Source of the DNA: Methylobacterium sp.
Lineage (GTDB): Bacteria > Pseudomonadota > Alphaproteobacteria > Rhizobiales > Beijerinckiaceae
Direction: 5' to 3'
Assembly (NCBI RefSeq): GCF_019745455.1
Contig: NZ_JAIETD010000013.1
Coordinates: 1 to 64,000 of the forward strand
Length of the DNA stretch: 64,000 nt
Part shown: piece after piece, positions 10,650-20,979 of the stretch
Layout of the letters: the number at the start of each line of letters is the position of its first letter
Numbering within the stretch: position 1 is the first letter of the stretch
Program-made: the position numbers and the translations under genes
The notes under the pieces: model-generated
The model's input: the letters and a program-made list of their open reading frames with translations, nothing else
The model's database searches: none
Told to the model about the DNA's origin: nothing

Positions 10650-11336
10650 ATGCTGAAATTCTTCTTCAACGGCTCGCCGAATCCGACGAAGGTCGCGCTT
10701 CTTCTGGAGGAACTCGGCCTTCCCTACGAGCCCGTGGCGATCGACACGCGCAAGGGCGACCAGTTCGCTCCCGATTTCCTGGCCCTCAACCCCAACGGCA
10801 AGGTGCCGGTCATCGTCGATGGCGACGTCACGGTCTTCGACAGCAACGCGATCCTGCTTTACCTCGCTGAGAAAACAGGCCGCTTCATCCCCACCGGGGT
10901 AGCGGAGCGCGGCCCGCTGCTGTCCTGGCTGATGTTCGTGGCCACCGGGATCGGTCCGTTCTCTGGCCAGGCCGTTCATTTCCGGCACTTCGCGCCGGAG
11001 AAGGTGCCTTACGCGCAGGAGCGATACCGCTTCGAGGCGAAGCGCCACTACGCGATCCTCGACGCACATCTCGCCGAGCGGCCGTTCATGCTAGGCAGCG
11101 ACTACACCATCGTCGATATGAGCGTCTGGGGCTGGGCGCGGATGCTGCCATTCATTCTAGGCGACGAGGCCTGGGCCGACCTGCCGAACCTGAAGCGGCA
11201 CCACGACACCATCGCGGCCCGTCCGGCCGCCGCTCGGGCCGTTGCCCTCAAGGACCGCTTCCCGTTCAAGGCCGAGATGGACGACGAGGCCCGCGCCCAT
11301 ATGTTCAAGCATCTGGCGAGCGGCACCGCAGCCTGA
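10650..11336 (+). CDS. glutathione S-transferase family protein (Ure2/YghU-like)
   Basis: A 228-residue GST-fold protein. The thioredoxin-like N-terminal domain (residues 1-80) contains FFFNGSPNPTKVALLLEELG, NPNGKVPVIVD and the glutathione-contacting VFDSNAILLYLAEK. The helical C-terminal domain contains YTIVDMSVWGWA, the usual N-capping segment. The opening SPNPTKV resembles the disulfide-bond reductase-type GSTs YfcG/YghU. Substrate is unknown. It is the only plus-strand gene inside the trp cluster, convergent with trpE and divergent from trpG. Confidence 0.9.
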   Translation: MLKFFFNGSPNPTKVALLLEELGLPYEPVAIDTRKGDQFAPDFLALNPNGKVPVIVDGDVTVFDSNAILLYLAEKTGRFIPTGVAERGPLLSWLMFVATGIGPFSGQAVHFRHFAPEKVPYAQERYRFEAKRHYAILDAHLAERPFMLGSDYTIVDMSVWGWARMLPFILGDEAWADLPNLKRHHDTIAARPAAARAVALKDRFPFKAEMDDEARAHMFKHLASGTAA

Positions 11337-11349
11337 TCCTGAGGAGAGT

Positions 11350-11372
11350 CGGCGGGGCTACTGCCCCCGCCG
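11350..11372. terminator. bidirectional hairpin between GST gene and trpE
   Basis: CGGCGGGG (11350-11357) and CCCCGCCG (11365-11372) form a perfect 8-bp stem with a 7-base loop. It lies just after the GST stop codon and overlaps the last codons and stop of trpE. As a perfect palindrome between converging genes it could end transcripts from both sides, though no T tract follows. Confidence 0.45.
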
Positions 11373-12887
11373 CGCTCGGCTCGCGAACACCACCGCGTCC
11401 TCTGCCGCCCGGAACAAGGCCTTGGCCTTGTTGACGCATTCCTGCTGCTCGGAGGCCGGGTCGGAATCGTAGACGATGCCGGCGCCCGCCTGGACGTGCA
11501 TCCGGCCGTCCTTCACGAGGGCCGTGCGCAGGACGATGCAGGTATCCATCTCGCCGCGCGCGCCGAAATAGCCGATGCAGCCGCCATAAGGGCCGCGCTT
11601 CTGGCTCTCGAGCTCGTCGATGATCTCCATAGCCCGCACCTTCGGGGCGCCCGAGACCGTGCCGGCGGGGAAGCCGGCGGCCAGCGCGCTCAGCGGGTCG
11701 TGGGCTGGATCAATCGCACCCTCGACGTTCGAGACGATGTGCATGACCTGGCTGTAATATTCGAGGAAGAACGAGTCGGTCACCTTCACCGAGCCGATCT
11801 TCGAGACGCGGCCGACATCGTTTCGGCCGAGATCGAGGAGCATCAGGTGCTCGGAGCGCTCCTTGGGGTCGGCCAGGAGCTCCTCGGCGAGAGCCCGGTC
11901 CTCGGCCGGCGTCGCGCCGCGGCGGCGGGTTCCGGCGATGGGTCGGATCGTGACGACGCCCTCGCGCACGCGGACCAGGATCTCCGGCGACGAGCAGACG
12001 AGCTGGAAATCCTCGAAATCGAGGTAGCAGAGGAACGGCGCCGGATTGGTGCGCCGGAGCGAGCGGTAGAGCGCGAAGGCCGGCAGGGTGAAGGGCGCCT
12101 CGAAGCGTTGCGACAGCACCACCTGGAAGATGTCGCCGGCGACGATGTATTCCTTGGCCTGGGCGACCATGGCGTAGAACTGGTCGGGCGTGGTGTTCGA
12201 GACCGGCTCGGGTGCCGCGATGTCCCGGGGGTCGACCCGCGTGTCGACCGGCAGCGGCCCCTCCAGGGTTTCCGCCACCCGCTCGAGGGCCGTCATCGCC
12301 GTCTCGAAGGCGGCTTTCGCCGAGACGCCGTCTCGCGGCCGGATCGGTGCGACGACGGTGATGAGGTCGCGCACGGCGTCGAAAACCACCATCACCCGCG
12401 GCCGGATCAGGATTGCGTCGGGAACGCCGAGGGGATCGGGGTTCGGTTCCGGCAACCGCTCCATGGTCCGGACCATGTCGTAGCCGAGATAGCCGAACAG
12501 GCCCGCCGCCATCGGCGGAAGCGCATCGCCCTGAACCTGGTCGCCGACCGCGCTCTCGGCGATGAGCGCGCGTAGGCTCTCCAGCGGGTGCGCCGCCTCC
12601 GGCTCGAAGGCGGTGAGGTCGTGGCCGCGGGCGATCTCGGCCCGGCCGGCGCGGCAGCGCCAGGCGAGGTCGGGGTCGAGCCCGATCATCGAGTAGCGTC
12701 CGCGTACCGCCCCGCCCTCGACGGATTCGAGCAGGAAGGCCGGCCCGGAATGCCCGGCGCGGAGCTTGAGATAAGCCGCGACCGGAGTTTCCAGATCCGC
12801 CACCAGGGTCAGGCTCAGGAGCGTCGCGTGACCCGCCTCGTAGGAGCGGGCGACGTGCTCGGCGGCGGAGGGGTCGGGGGTCGGCAT
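11358..12887 (-). CDS. trpE: anthranilate synthase component I
   Basis: Makes anthranilate from chorismate using ammonia from TrpG. The 509-residue product (ATG at 12887) has the N-terminal regulatory domain with FLLESVEGG, whose LLES motif binds feedback tryptophan. The C-terminal chorismate-binding domain shows AGTRRRGATPAEDRALAEEL, FPAGTVSGAPKVRAMEIID and YGGCIGYFGARGEMDTCIV. A TTG at 12902 in the same frame overlaps the stop of the upstream foldase gene as TTGA and would add five residues; either start is possible. With no spacer upstream there is no room for a classical trp leader peptide, so expression probably depends on the ppiD promoter. Confidence 0.95.
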   Translation of the reverse strand: MPTPDPSAAEHVARSYEAGHATLLSLTLVADLETPVAAYLKLRAGHSGPAFLLESVEGGAVRGRYSMIGLDPDLAWRCRAGRAEIARGHDLTAFEPEAAHPLESLRALIAESAVGDQVQGDALPPMAAGLFGYLGYDMVRTMERLPEPNPDPLGVPDAILIRPRVMVVFDAVRDLITVVAPIRPRDGVSAKAAFETAMTALERVAETLEGPLPVDTRVDPRDIAAPEPVSNTTPDQFYAMVAQAKEYIVAGDIFQVVLSQRFEAPFTLPAFALYRSLRRTNPAPFLCYLDFEDFQLVCSSPEILVRVREGVVTIRPIAGTRRRGATPAEDRALAEELLADPKERSEHLMLLDLGRNDVGRVSKIGSVKVTDSFFLEYYSQVMHIVSNVEGAIDPAHDPLSALAAGFPAGTVSGAPKVRAMEIIDELESQKRGPYGGCIGYFGARGEMDTCIVLRTALVKDGRMHVQAGAGIVYDSDPASEQQECVNKAKALFRAAEDAVVFASRARRGQ

Positions 12888-12898
12888 GGTCGCGGCGC

Positions 12899-14800
12899 TC
12901 AATACTCGCCGCCGATGGCGCGCCGGAAGGCGGCTTGATTGACGTTGACGCCGGCATCCTTCTGGACCTCGCCGATATACTGGCTGAGGACGTCGTCGGC
13001 CACGACCGTGCGGAAGCGTGTCTCGATGGCGGCGTCGGCGGGGCTGGCCAGGGCGAGGGCCGGCATCGTGGCGCTGGCGACCTTGAAGACGACGCGGGTC
13101 TCGCCCGATTCCACCGAGCTTGCCTTCTCTACCGCCGTCGCGAAGATGCGCTCGACGGTCGTCGGCGTGAGCTGCCCCTTGGGCTGGCCGCGGGTCAGGT
13201 CGCTCTCGGTCTCGGATTGCACGCCGGTCTCGGCGGCGAGCGCCTCCAGCGCCTCGCCCTTGTCGAGGCGGGTGGTGAGGTCCTTGGCCTTGGCGGCGAG
13301 GCGTTTGGCGACCTCCGCGCTGCGCCAGCCGGTGGAGACCGCATCGCGGACATCGGCCAGGGGCTTGTCGTGGGCGCGGTCGATGGCGGTGACGTCGTAC
13401 CAGACATAACCGCCGCCCTTGGTACGCAGCGCCTCGGTATCGCCGCCGATCTCGCCGCGGAAGACGGCCGCCAGGGTCGTGTCGCGGTCGGGAATGCCCT
13501 CGACGGTCTTGCCCGAAGGATCGAGGCCGCGGGCATCCACCGCCGGAACCATCAGGAGCTGCAGGCCGCTTTCCTTGGCGATGTCGGCGAGCGGCTTGGT
13601 GTTGGCGCGCTGGTCCTCAATCTTGTCGTGGATCGTATCGATCTCCGTGGCGGCGCGCTCGGCCGCGATGGCCTTGCGGATCACCGGTTCCACCTCGGCG
13701 AGCGGCTTGATCGTCTCCGGAGATATGGCGGTGACGCGCAGCAGCACGGTGCCGAAGCGGCCCTGAACCGGGGCGCTGACGGTGTTCTGGGGGAGGGCGA
13801 AGGCTGCGTCCGCCACCGCCTTGTCGAACAGCTCGGCCTTGGTCAGGGTGCCGATCGACAGATCCTTGGCGTCGACGCCGCGGGCGATGGCGACCGCCTC
13901 GAACGGCTTCTCGCCGCTCTCGATCTCCTTGCGGGCTGCCTCGGCGGCGGCGGCGTCCGGGAACACGATCTGCTGGATCGTGCGCTTCTCGGGCGAGCCG
14001 TAGGTGCTGCGTGCGCTCTCGTAGCGCTTGCGCACGTCCTCGGCGCTCACCGCATCGGGCTTCGCAAGGGTGGCGGGATCGAGGACGAGCAGCGTCACGC
14101 CGCGGGTCTCCGGCGCGCGATACGAGGTCTTGTTGTCCTCGTAGAAGGCCTTCATCTCGTCCTCGCTCGGAGCGGGGATGTCGCCGGCAACCGAAGGAGG
14201 CAGGACCATGAAGGAAGCCGTCCGGCGCTCCGTCGCGTAGCGGTGGACCGCCTCGCGCATCGCCACCGGCACGTGGAGATCCGCCACGACGGCTTCGGCG
14301 AGTTGAAGCCGCGCGATCACGGCCCGCTGCTCGCGCACGAACGTCGCCTCGGTGATTCCGGCCCGCTGGAGAGTTTGGTAGAACAGCGTCGAGTCGAAGT
14401 TCCCGCTGGCACCCTTGAAGGCAGCCTCCTCACGGATCGCCCTCAGGACGGCCGCATCGGGCACGACGAGGCCGAGTTCGCGGGTCTGCTGGTCGAGGGA
14501 GGCTTCGCTGATGAGCTGCGCCAGAACTTGCCGGTCGATACCGAGCGCCCGAGCCTGGTCGGGGGTGAAGTTACGCTGGAGCTGGCTCTGATAGCGCTGC
14601 AATTGATTCTGGTAGGCGGAGCGGACCGCCTCGGCCGAGATCGATGTCTTGCCCACGGTTGCGACGCTGGTCGACGAGCCGCCACGGAAGAAATCCTCGA
14701 CGCCGAACACGGCGACGCCGGCGATCAGGAAGACGAAGAGGACCGAAAGGACGATCTTGCCGAGCCAGTGGCGGCTCGCCGTGCGGATGGACTGAAGCAT
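12899..14800 (-). CDS. PpiD/SurA-type peptidylprolyl isomerase, membrane-anchored
   Basis: Periplasmic folding factor anchored in the inner membrane, 633 residues as expected for PpiD. The start at 14800 gives an N-terminal cytoplasmic stub, one transmembrane helix (residues about 16-34, IVLSVLFVFLIAGVAVFGV), a SurA_N-type chaperone domain (about 40-180) and a parvulin-like region (about 245-370). The open frame continues about 240 codons further upstream, but that part is a shadow of tpiA. Alphaproteobacteria commonly carry this gene between tpiA and trpE, as here. It is divergent from tpiA and runs directly into trpE. Whether the parvulin domain is catalytically active cannot be judged. Confidence 0.9.
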   Translation of the reverse strand: MLQSIRTASRHWLGKIVLSVLFVFLIAGVAVFGVEDFFRGGSSTSVATVGKTSISAEAVRSAYQNQLQRYQSQLQRNFTPDQARALGIDRQVLAQLISEASLDQQTRELGLVVPDAAVLRAIREEAAFKGASGNFDSTLFYQTLQRAGITEATFVREQRAVIARLQLAEAVVADLHVPVAMREAVHRYATERRTASFMVLPPSVAGDIPAPSEDEMKAFYEDNKTSYRAPETRGVTLLVLDPATLAKPDAVSAEDVRKRYESARSTYGSPEKRTIQQIVFPDAAAAEAARKEIESGEKPFEAVAIARGVDAKDLSIGTLTKAELFDKAVADAAFALPQNTVSAPVQGRFGTVLLRVTAISPETIKPLAEVEPVIRKAIAAERAATEIDTIHDKIEDQRANTKPLADIAKESGLQLLMVPAVDARGLDPSGKTVEGIPDRDTTLAAVFRGEIGGDTEALRTKGGGYVWYDVTAIDRAHDKPLADVRDAVSTGWRSAEVAKRLAAKAKDLTTRLDKGEALEALAAETGVQSETESDLTRGQPKGQLTPTTVERIFATAVEKASSVESGETRVVFKVASATMPALALASPADAAIETRFRTVVADDVLSQYIGEVQKDAGVNVNQAAFRRAIGGEY

Positions 14801-14953
14801 CGGGGGCTCGGGTGTCGGAAAGGTCGGGCACGCGATAGACCATCCGCCGGCCATCCGCAAAGCTCGCCTTGCGGAAAGGCCTCCGGACTGTTTACGCCCC
14901 GGATACGGCTCTGTTAGGCCCCGGCCCGAAACAAACGGGTCGTGAGGGACATA

Positions 14954-15715
14954 ATGACGGGTCGGCTGCGGCGCCCTTTGGTCGCCGGCAACTGGAAGAT
15001 GAACGGCCTCCGCGAGTCGGTCGCCATCGTCGAGGCGGTCCGCAACGGTCTCACGCCGCGGATGCGCGAGGCGGTCGACGTTCTCATATGCCCGCCCTCC
15101 ACGCTGATCTCCTCCTGCGTCGCCGCTGTCTACGATACCCCGATCGCCATCGGCGGCCAGAACCTGCATGCCAAGGCGAGCGGCGCCTTCACCGGTTCGA
15201 TCTCGGCCGAGATGCTGGCCGATCTCGGTGCCACCTACGTCATCGTCGGCCATTCCGAGCGACGCGCCTACCACCACGAGACCGATGATGGTGTCCACGC
15301 CAAGGCACTCGGCGCCCGTCGCGCCGGACTGTGCGGCATCATCTGCGTCGGAGAGACGAAGGAAGAACGTGAGGAGGGCCGCACGCTCGACATCGTCAGG
15401 GCGCAACTCGCGATCGGCGTACCGAAGGGTGCCAACGCGCGCGACACGGTCATCGCCTACGAGCCGGTCTGGGCGATCGGCACAGGCCTGACGCCCACGC
15501 CTGCAGACATCGCCGAGGTCCACGCCTCCCTGCGCGAGATGCTCGGGCAGATCATCGGATCAGAGGCGCAGAAGGTCCGCATCCTCTATGGTGGCTCGGT
15601 CAAGCCGGGAAATGCCCGCGAATTGATGGCGGTGGAAAACGTCGACGGCGCGCTCGTCGGAGGCGCCAGCCTCGTCGCCGAGGATTTCCTCGGCATCATT
15701 GCCGCCTGTGCCTGA
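14954..15715 (+). CDS. tpiA: triosephosphate isomerase
   Basis: Interconverts dihydroxyacetone phosphate and glyceraldehyde 3-phosphate. 253 residues, normal length. [12 protein letters not shown] holds the Asn and Lys of the active site, [10 protein letters not shown] the electrophilic His, and [17 protein letters not shown] the catalytic Glu and mobile loop 6. [13 protein letters not shown] binds phosphate. The ATG at 14954 follows a GTGAGGGA purine run; a GTG at 14942 in frame is less likely. Divergent from the foldase gene, with secG 142 bp downstream. Confidence 0.97.
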   Translation: MTGRLRRPLVAGNWKMNGLRESVAIVEAVRNGLTPRMREAVDVLICPPSTLISSCVAAVYDTPIAIGGQNLHAKASGAFTGSISAEMLADLGATYVIVGHSERRAYHHETDDGVHAKALGARRAGLCGIICVGETKEEREEGRTLDIVRAQLAIGVPKGANARDTVIAYEPVWAIGTGLTPTPADIAEVHASLREMLGQIIGSEAQKVRILYGGSVKPGNARELMAVENVDGALVGGASLVAEDFLGIIAACA

Positions 15716-15857
15716 TCCTGCCACGATCGACGGTCTTGCGCGACTTGGTCCGCATGCCGATCTCGTGTAGGAGCGCGTTTTCTCCAAGGTGATCCGCTTC
15801 GGCGCGCCGGCTCCCGCCGGGCGTCATTCACGGACCATCGGGCTATCGTAAAGCGAC

Positions 15858-18108
<2,251 letters not shown>

Positions 18109-18126
18109 TCCACAGGAGGGCCGGTG

Positions 18127-18525
18127 ATGGTCTCGATTTCCGGCCTGCCGGCGTTTCTGTCCTACGTCGCCGTCGCGCTCGGACTCGTCGTGCTCTATCT
18201 CGGCGTCTACCTCACCGCGACGGCGCACCGCGAGATCGCGCTGATCCGGGACAACAACGTCGCCGCCGCGATGGCGCTCGGCGGCAGCCTGATCGGCTAC
18301 ACGCTGCCCCTGTCGGTCGCGATCTTCAACGCGCAATCGGTGCTGGATTGCGTGATCTGGGGTCTCGTCGCGCTCGTCTTTCAGATCCTGGTCTACTTTC
18401 TGGTGCGCCTCGCGATCCCGGATCTATCTGCGCGGATCGAGTCTGGGCAACTCGCCCCCGCCATCCTTCTCGCCGCGGCCTCCTTTGCCGCAGGCGTGGT
18501 CGATGCAGCCTCGATGACCTACTGA
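18127..18525 (+). CDS. DUF350 membrane protein (YjfL-like)
   Basis: A 132-residue inner-membrane protein with about four hydrophobic helices (residues 10-30, 45-68, 74-95, 108-128). Between helices 1 and 2 it carries the DUF350-type stretch HREIALIRDNNVAAAMALGG. It starts 18 bp after pyrG with a strong AGGAGG site. In E. coli the DUF350 protein YjfL is encoded beside YjfM (DUF1190) and YjfC (glutathionylspermidine synthase-like). The same three families occur here in the same order, so they probably act together. The biochemical role is not established. Confidence 0.85.
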   Translation: MVSISGLPAFLSYVAVALGLVVLYLGVYLTATAHREIALIRDNNVAAAMALGGSLIGYTLPLSVAIFNAQSVLDCVIWGLVALVFQILVYFLVRLAIPDLSARIESGQLAPAILLAAASFAAGVVDAASMTY

Positions 18526-18632
18526 TCCGGCCAAACGGCTGCGCTTCTTCCCAACAGCCTCGTTGTTTCCTACGCTTGCGTTGCAGCGTTCTGCTCACGG
18601 GGAGTCGAGCCGTTTTCGACGGCTGAACGGCG

Positions 18633-19235
18633 ATGACATCATCAAGAGCGCCAGTCCCATCGCGCATCAAGCGCTCGACCTTGGTGACCTTGGTCCTCGT
18701 CGCGGGGGCCGGCACCACTGCCCTCGTCCTCGGCGAACTGGACCCATCGCAGCGCGAGGAGGATATGCTCGTCTATCCAGGTCCCGATGCCTGTTCCATG
18801 GCAGCCATTCGGACGGATGCAGATTGCCGCCGGGATTATGCGATCGCGCTCAGGGCCTATCCGGAAGCCGCGCCGCGCTATCCCGGATTGGCCGACTGCG
18901 AGGCCCATCACGGTCCAGCCCATTGCGTTCCAGGTGCGGCCGTCGCGGCCAGTGCCGCCGGCCGATACGTCCCGATGATGGCGGGCTATCTGCTAGGTCG
19001 TCGTGCGAGTCAGGACCTCACTCCGCAACCTCTCTATCACCATCGGCCGAACGAGGCCGTCCAGGCTCATTCCGGCCATGGCGGCTATTGCACGAGTTCG
19101 GGCAGCCGGATCGTGACCGCGAGCGGAGGGGCCTCGTCGAGCGCCCGCGTTTCTGCGGCATCCGTGCGCCCGGCATCCTTCGGCGGCTTCGGCCAGACCG
19201 GGAGGAGCTTCTCGTCGCACGGCTCGTCAAGCTAG
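18633..19235 (+). CDS. DUF1190 family protein (YgiB/YjfM-like)
   Basis: A 200-residue exported or membrane-tethered protein. A basic N-terminus and a hydrophobic segment (about residues 14-34) are followed by a DUF1190-type middle with conserved cysteines in PDACSMAAIRTDADCRRDYA, ADCEAHHGPAHCVPG and a repeated HHRPNEAV-type segment. The C-terminal third is Ser/Gly-rich and ends with FGGFGQTGRSFSSHGSSS, as in YgiB proteins. It lies nine bp before the ATP-grasp gene. In E. coli ygiB-ygiC and yjfM-yjfC show the same pairing. Confidence 0.85.
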   Translation: MTSSRAPVPSRIKRSTLVTLVLVAGAGTTALVLGELDPSQREEDMLVYPGPDACSMAAIRTDADCRRDYAIALRAYPEAAPRYPGLADCEAHHGPAHCVPGAAVAASAAGRYVPMMAGYLLGRRASQDLTPQPLYHHRPNEAVQAHSGHGGYCTSSGSRIVTASGGASSSARVSAASVRPASFGGFGQTGRSFSSHGSSS

Positions 19236-19244
19236 GGGACGTCG

Positions 19245-20414
19245 ATGCGGCGCGTCGCCCTCCCGGAGCGGCCGGACTGGCGGGAGACCGCGATCGCCAT
19301 GGGCTTCACCTTCCACACCCTCGATGGTGCTCCCTACTGGGACGAGAGCCACGCCTACGCGTTCACCCTCGACGAAATCGAGCAGGGCATCGAGGCGCCG
19401 AGCGCCGAACTCCATGCCCTCTGCCTCGCCTTCGTCGCTCGGGCGGTCGAGGACGAGCGGATCCTCGCCTCGCTCGCCATCCCCAACCACGCCTGGGACG
19501 CGATCCGGGACAGCTGGCGCCGCGGCGACCCTTCTCTCTACGGACGCCTCGACCTCGCCTATGGCGGCGCCGGGGCCGGGCCCACCAAGCTCCTCGAATA
19601 CAACGCCGATACCCCGACCGCCCTGTACGAGACCGGCGTCTTCCAGTGGCAATGGCTGGAGGAACTGCTGGCCTCGGGACACCTGCCTGCCGGAACGGAT
19701 CAGTTCAATGCGGTCCATGAGCATCTGATCGCGAGGTTCAGGCAGGTGGCCGGCGACGGAACCCTCACGTTGACCGCCTATGCCGACGCGCCGGAAGATC
19801 GCGGCACCGTCGCGTATCTCGAGGATTGCGCGCGGCAGGCCGGTCTCGCCACGCGCTTCCTCGATCTTGCGCAGATCGGCCTCGATGCCGAGCAACGCTT
19901 CGTCGGCCCAGACGAAACTCCGATCGCGACCCTGTTCAAGCTCTATCCCTGGGAATGGATCTTCGCCGACGCGTTCGGCACTGCGATCGGTGCCACATCG
20001 ACGCGCTTCCTCGAACCGCCCTGGAAGGCGGTGCTCTCGAACAAGGGGCTTCTGCCGCACCTCTTCGCCATGGAGCCGGGCCATCCCAACCTCCTCCCGG
20101 CCTATTTCGAGGATGACCCGCGAAAGAGCTCGCTCGGAAATTCCTTCGTCAAGAAGCCGCTATTCTCGCGCGAGGGCGCCAACATCCTGATCGTGCGCGA
20201 CGGCGCCGTCCTGGCGCAGGATCACGGGCCTTACGGCGGGGAGGGCCATGTCCGCCAAGCACTCGCGCTCCTGCCGGACTTCGACGGCCGCTCCGCTCTC
20301 GTCGGTTCCTGGATCGTCGGCGACGAACCAGCGGGGATCTGCCTGCGCGAAGAGGCCGGCCCGATCACCAGGAACACCGCCCTGTTCGTGCCCCACATCA
20401 TCGAGGCGCCTTGA
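19245..20414 (+). CDS. glutathionylspermidine synthase-like ATP-grasp ligase (YgiC/YjfC family)
   Basis: A 389-residue protein of the glutathionylspermidine synthase C-terminal (GSP_synth) family. Signatures are LLEYNADTPTALYETGVFQW, LYPWEWIFADAFG, WKAVLSNKGLLPHLFAMEPGHPNLLPA and FVKKPLFSREGANILIV, the last being the ATP-grasp Lys region. It lacks the amidase domain of the bifunctional E. coli Gsp enzyme. Family members without that domain (YgiC, YjfC) are thought to be peptide-type ligases that do not make glutathionylspermidine. The substrate here is unknown. It is coupled to the DUF1190 gene (nine-bp gap). Confidence 0.9.
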   Translation: MRRVALPERPDWRETAIAMGFTFHTLDGAPYWDESHAYAFTLDEIEQGIEAPSAELHALCLAFVARAVEDERILASLAIPNHAWDAIRDSWRRGDPSLYGRLDLAYGGAGAGPTKLLEYNADTPTALYETGVFQWQWLEELLASGHLPAGTDQFNAVHEHLIARFRQVAGDGTLTLTAYADAPEDRGTVAYLEDCARQAGLATRFLDLAQIGLDAEQRFVGPDETPIATLFKLYPWEWIFADAFGTAIGATSTRFLEPPWKAVLSNKGLLPHLFAMEPGHPNLLPAYFEDDPRKSSLGNSFVKKPLFSREGANILIVRDGAVLAQDHGPYGGEGHVRQALALLPDFDGRSALVGSWIVGDEPAGICLREEAGPITRNTALFVPHIIEAP

Positions 20415-20474
20415 GCGCCCGCTGTCCAAATCTGCCCGCTGTCAAAGACCGGGCAAGCACCTATCTGTCCTGAC

Positions 20475-20927
20475 GTGACCGAGATCCTCTTCTACCACCT
20501 CCAGCGCCAGCCCCTCGAGAAGGTGCTGCCGAGCCTCGTCGAGCGCTCGCTGGAGCGCTCGTGGCGCGTGGCGATCCAGGCGGCCTCAGAGGAGCGGCTC
20601 CAGGCCCTCGACGACGGGCTGTGGACCTATTCCGACGACAGCTTCCTGCCCCATGGCACGGATCGCGAGGCCGATCCCGCAGGTCTGCCGGTGGTTCTCA
20701 CCCTGGCGGAGACCAACCCGAACGCGGCGTCGATCCGGTTCCTCGTCGAGGGATCGCCGCTTCCCGCCGATGCGGAGAGCTATGCCCGCATCTGCGTGCT
20801 GTTCGAAGGCACCGATCAGGAGGCGCTGCTCCTCGCCCGCAGCCAGTGGAAGCTGGCCAAGGAGGCCGGACACACCCTCGCCTATTGGCAGCAGGACGAC
20901 GACGGCCGCTGGCAGAAGAAGGCGTGA
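20475..20927 (+). CDS. holC: DNA polymerase III subunit chi
   Basis: Clamp-loader accessory subunit linking the replicase to SSB. The 150-residue product starts at a GTG (20475) and has the family pattern: TEILFYHLQRQPLEKVLPSL, then SFLPHGTDREADPAGLPVVL, and a C-terminal KLAKEAGHTLAYWQQDDDGRW. The FLPHG...PV pattern is characteristic of HolC. 60 bp after the ATP-grasp gene and 52 bp before the peptidase gene. HolD was not seen. Confidence 0.93.
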   Translation: MTEILFYHLQRQPLEKVLPSLVERSLERSWRVAIQAASEERLQALDDGLWTYSDDSFLPHGTDREADPAGLPVVLTLAETNPNAASIRFLVEGSPLPADAESYARICVLFEGTDQEALLLARSQWKLAKEAGHTLAYWQQDDDGRWQKKA

Positions 20928-20979
20928 GCGGCACTCTCTTTCGTATCGCAGACGCCGCAGTGGCGGCCGGGACAGATCG

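Noticed and set aside
12935..14917. 660-codon open frame on the plus strand antisense to the PpiD-like gene
   Set aside because: Arg/Gly/Ala/Leu-rich product without any domain; a typical mirror frame in GC-rich DNA opposite a real gene with signal anchor and foldase domains.
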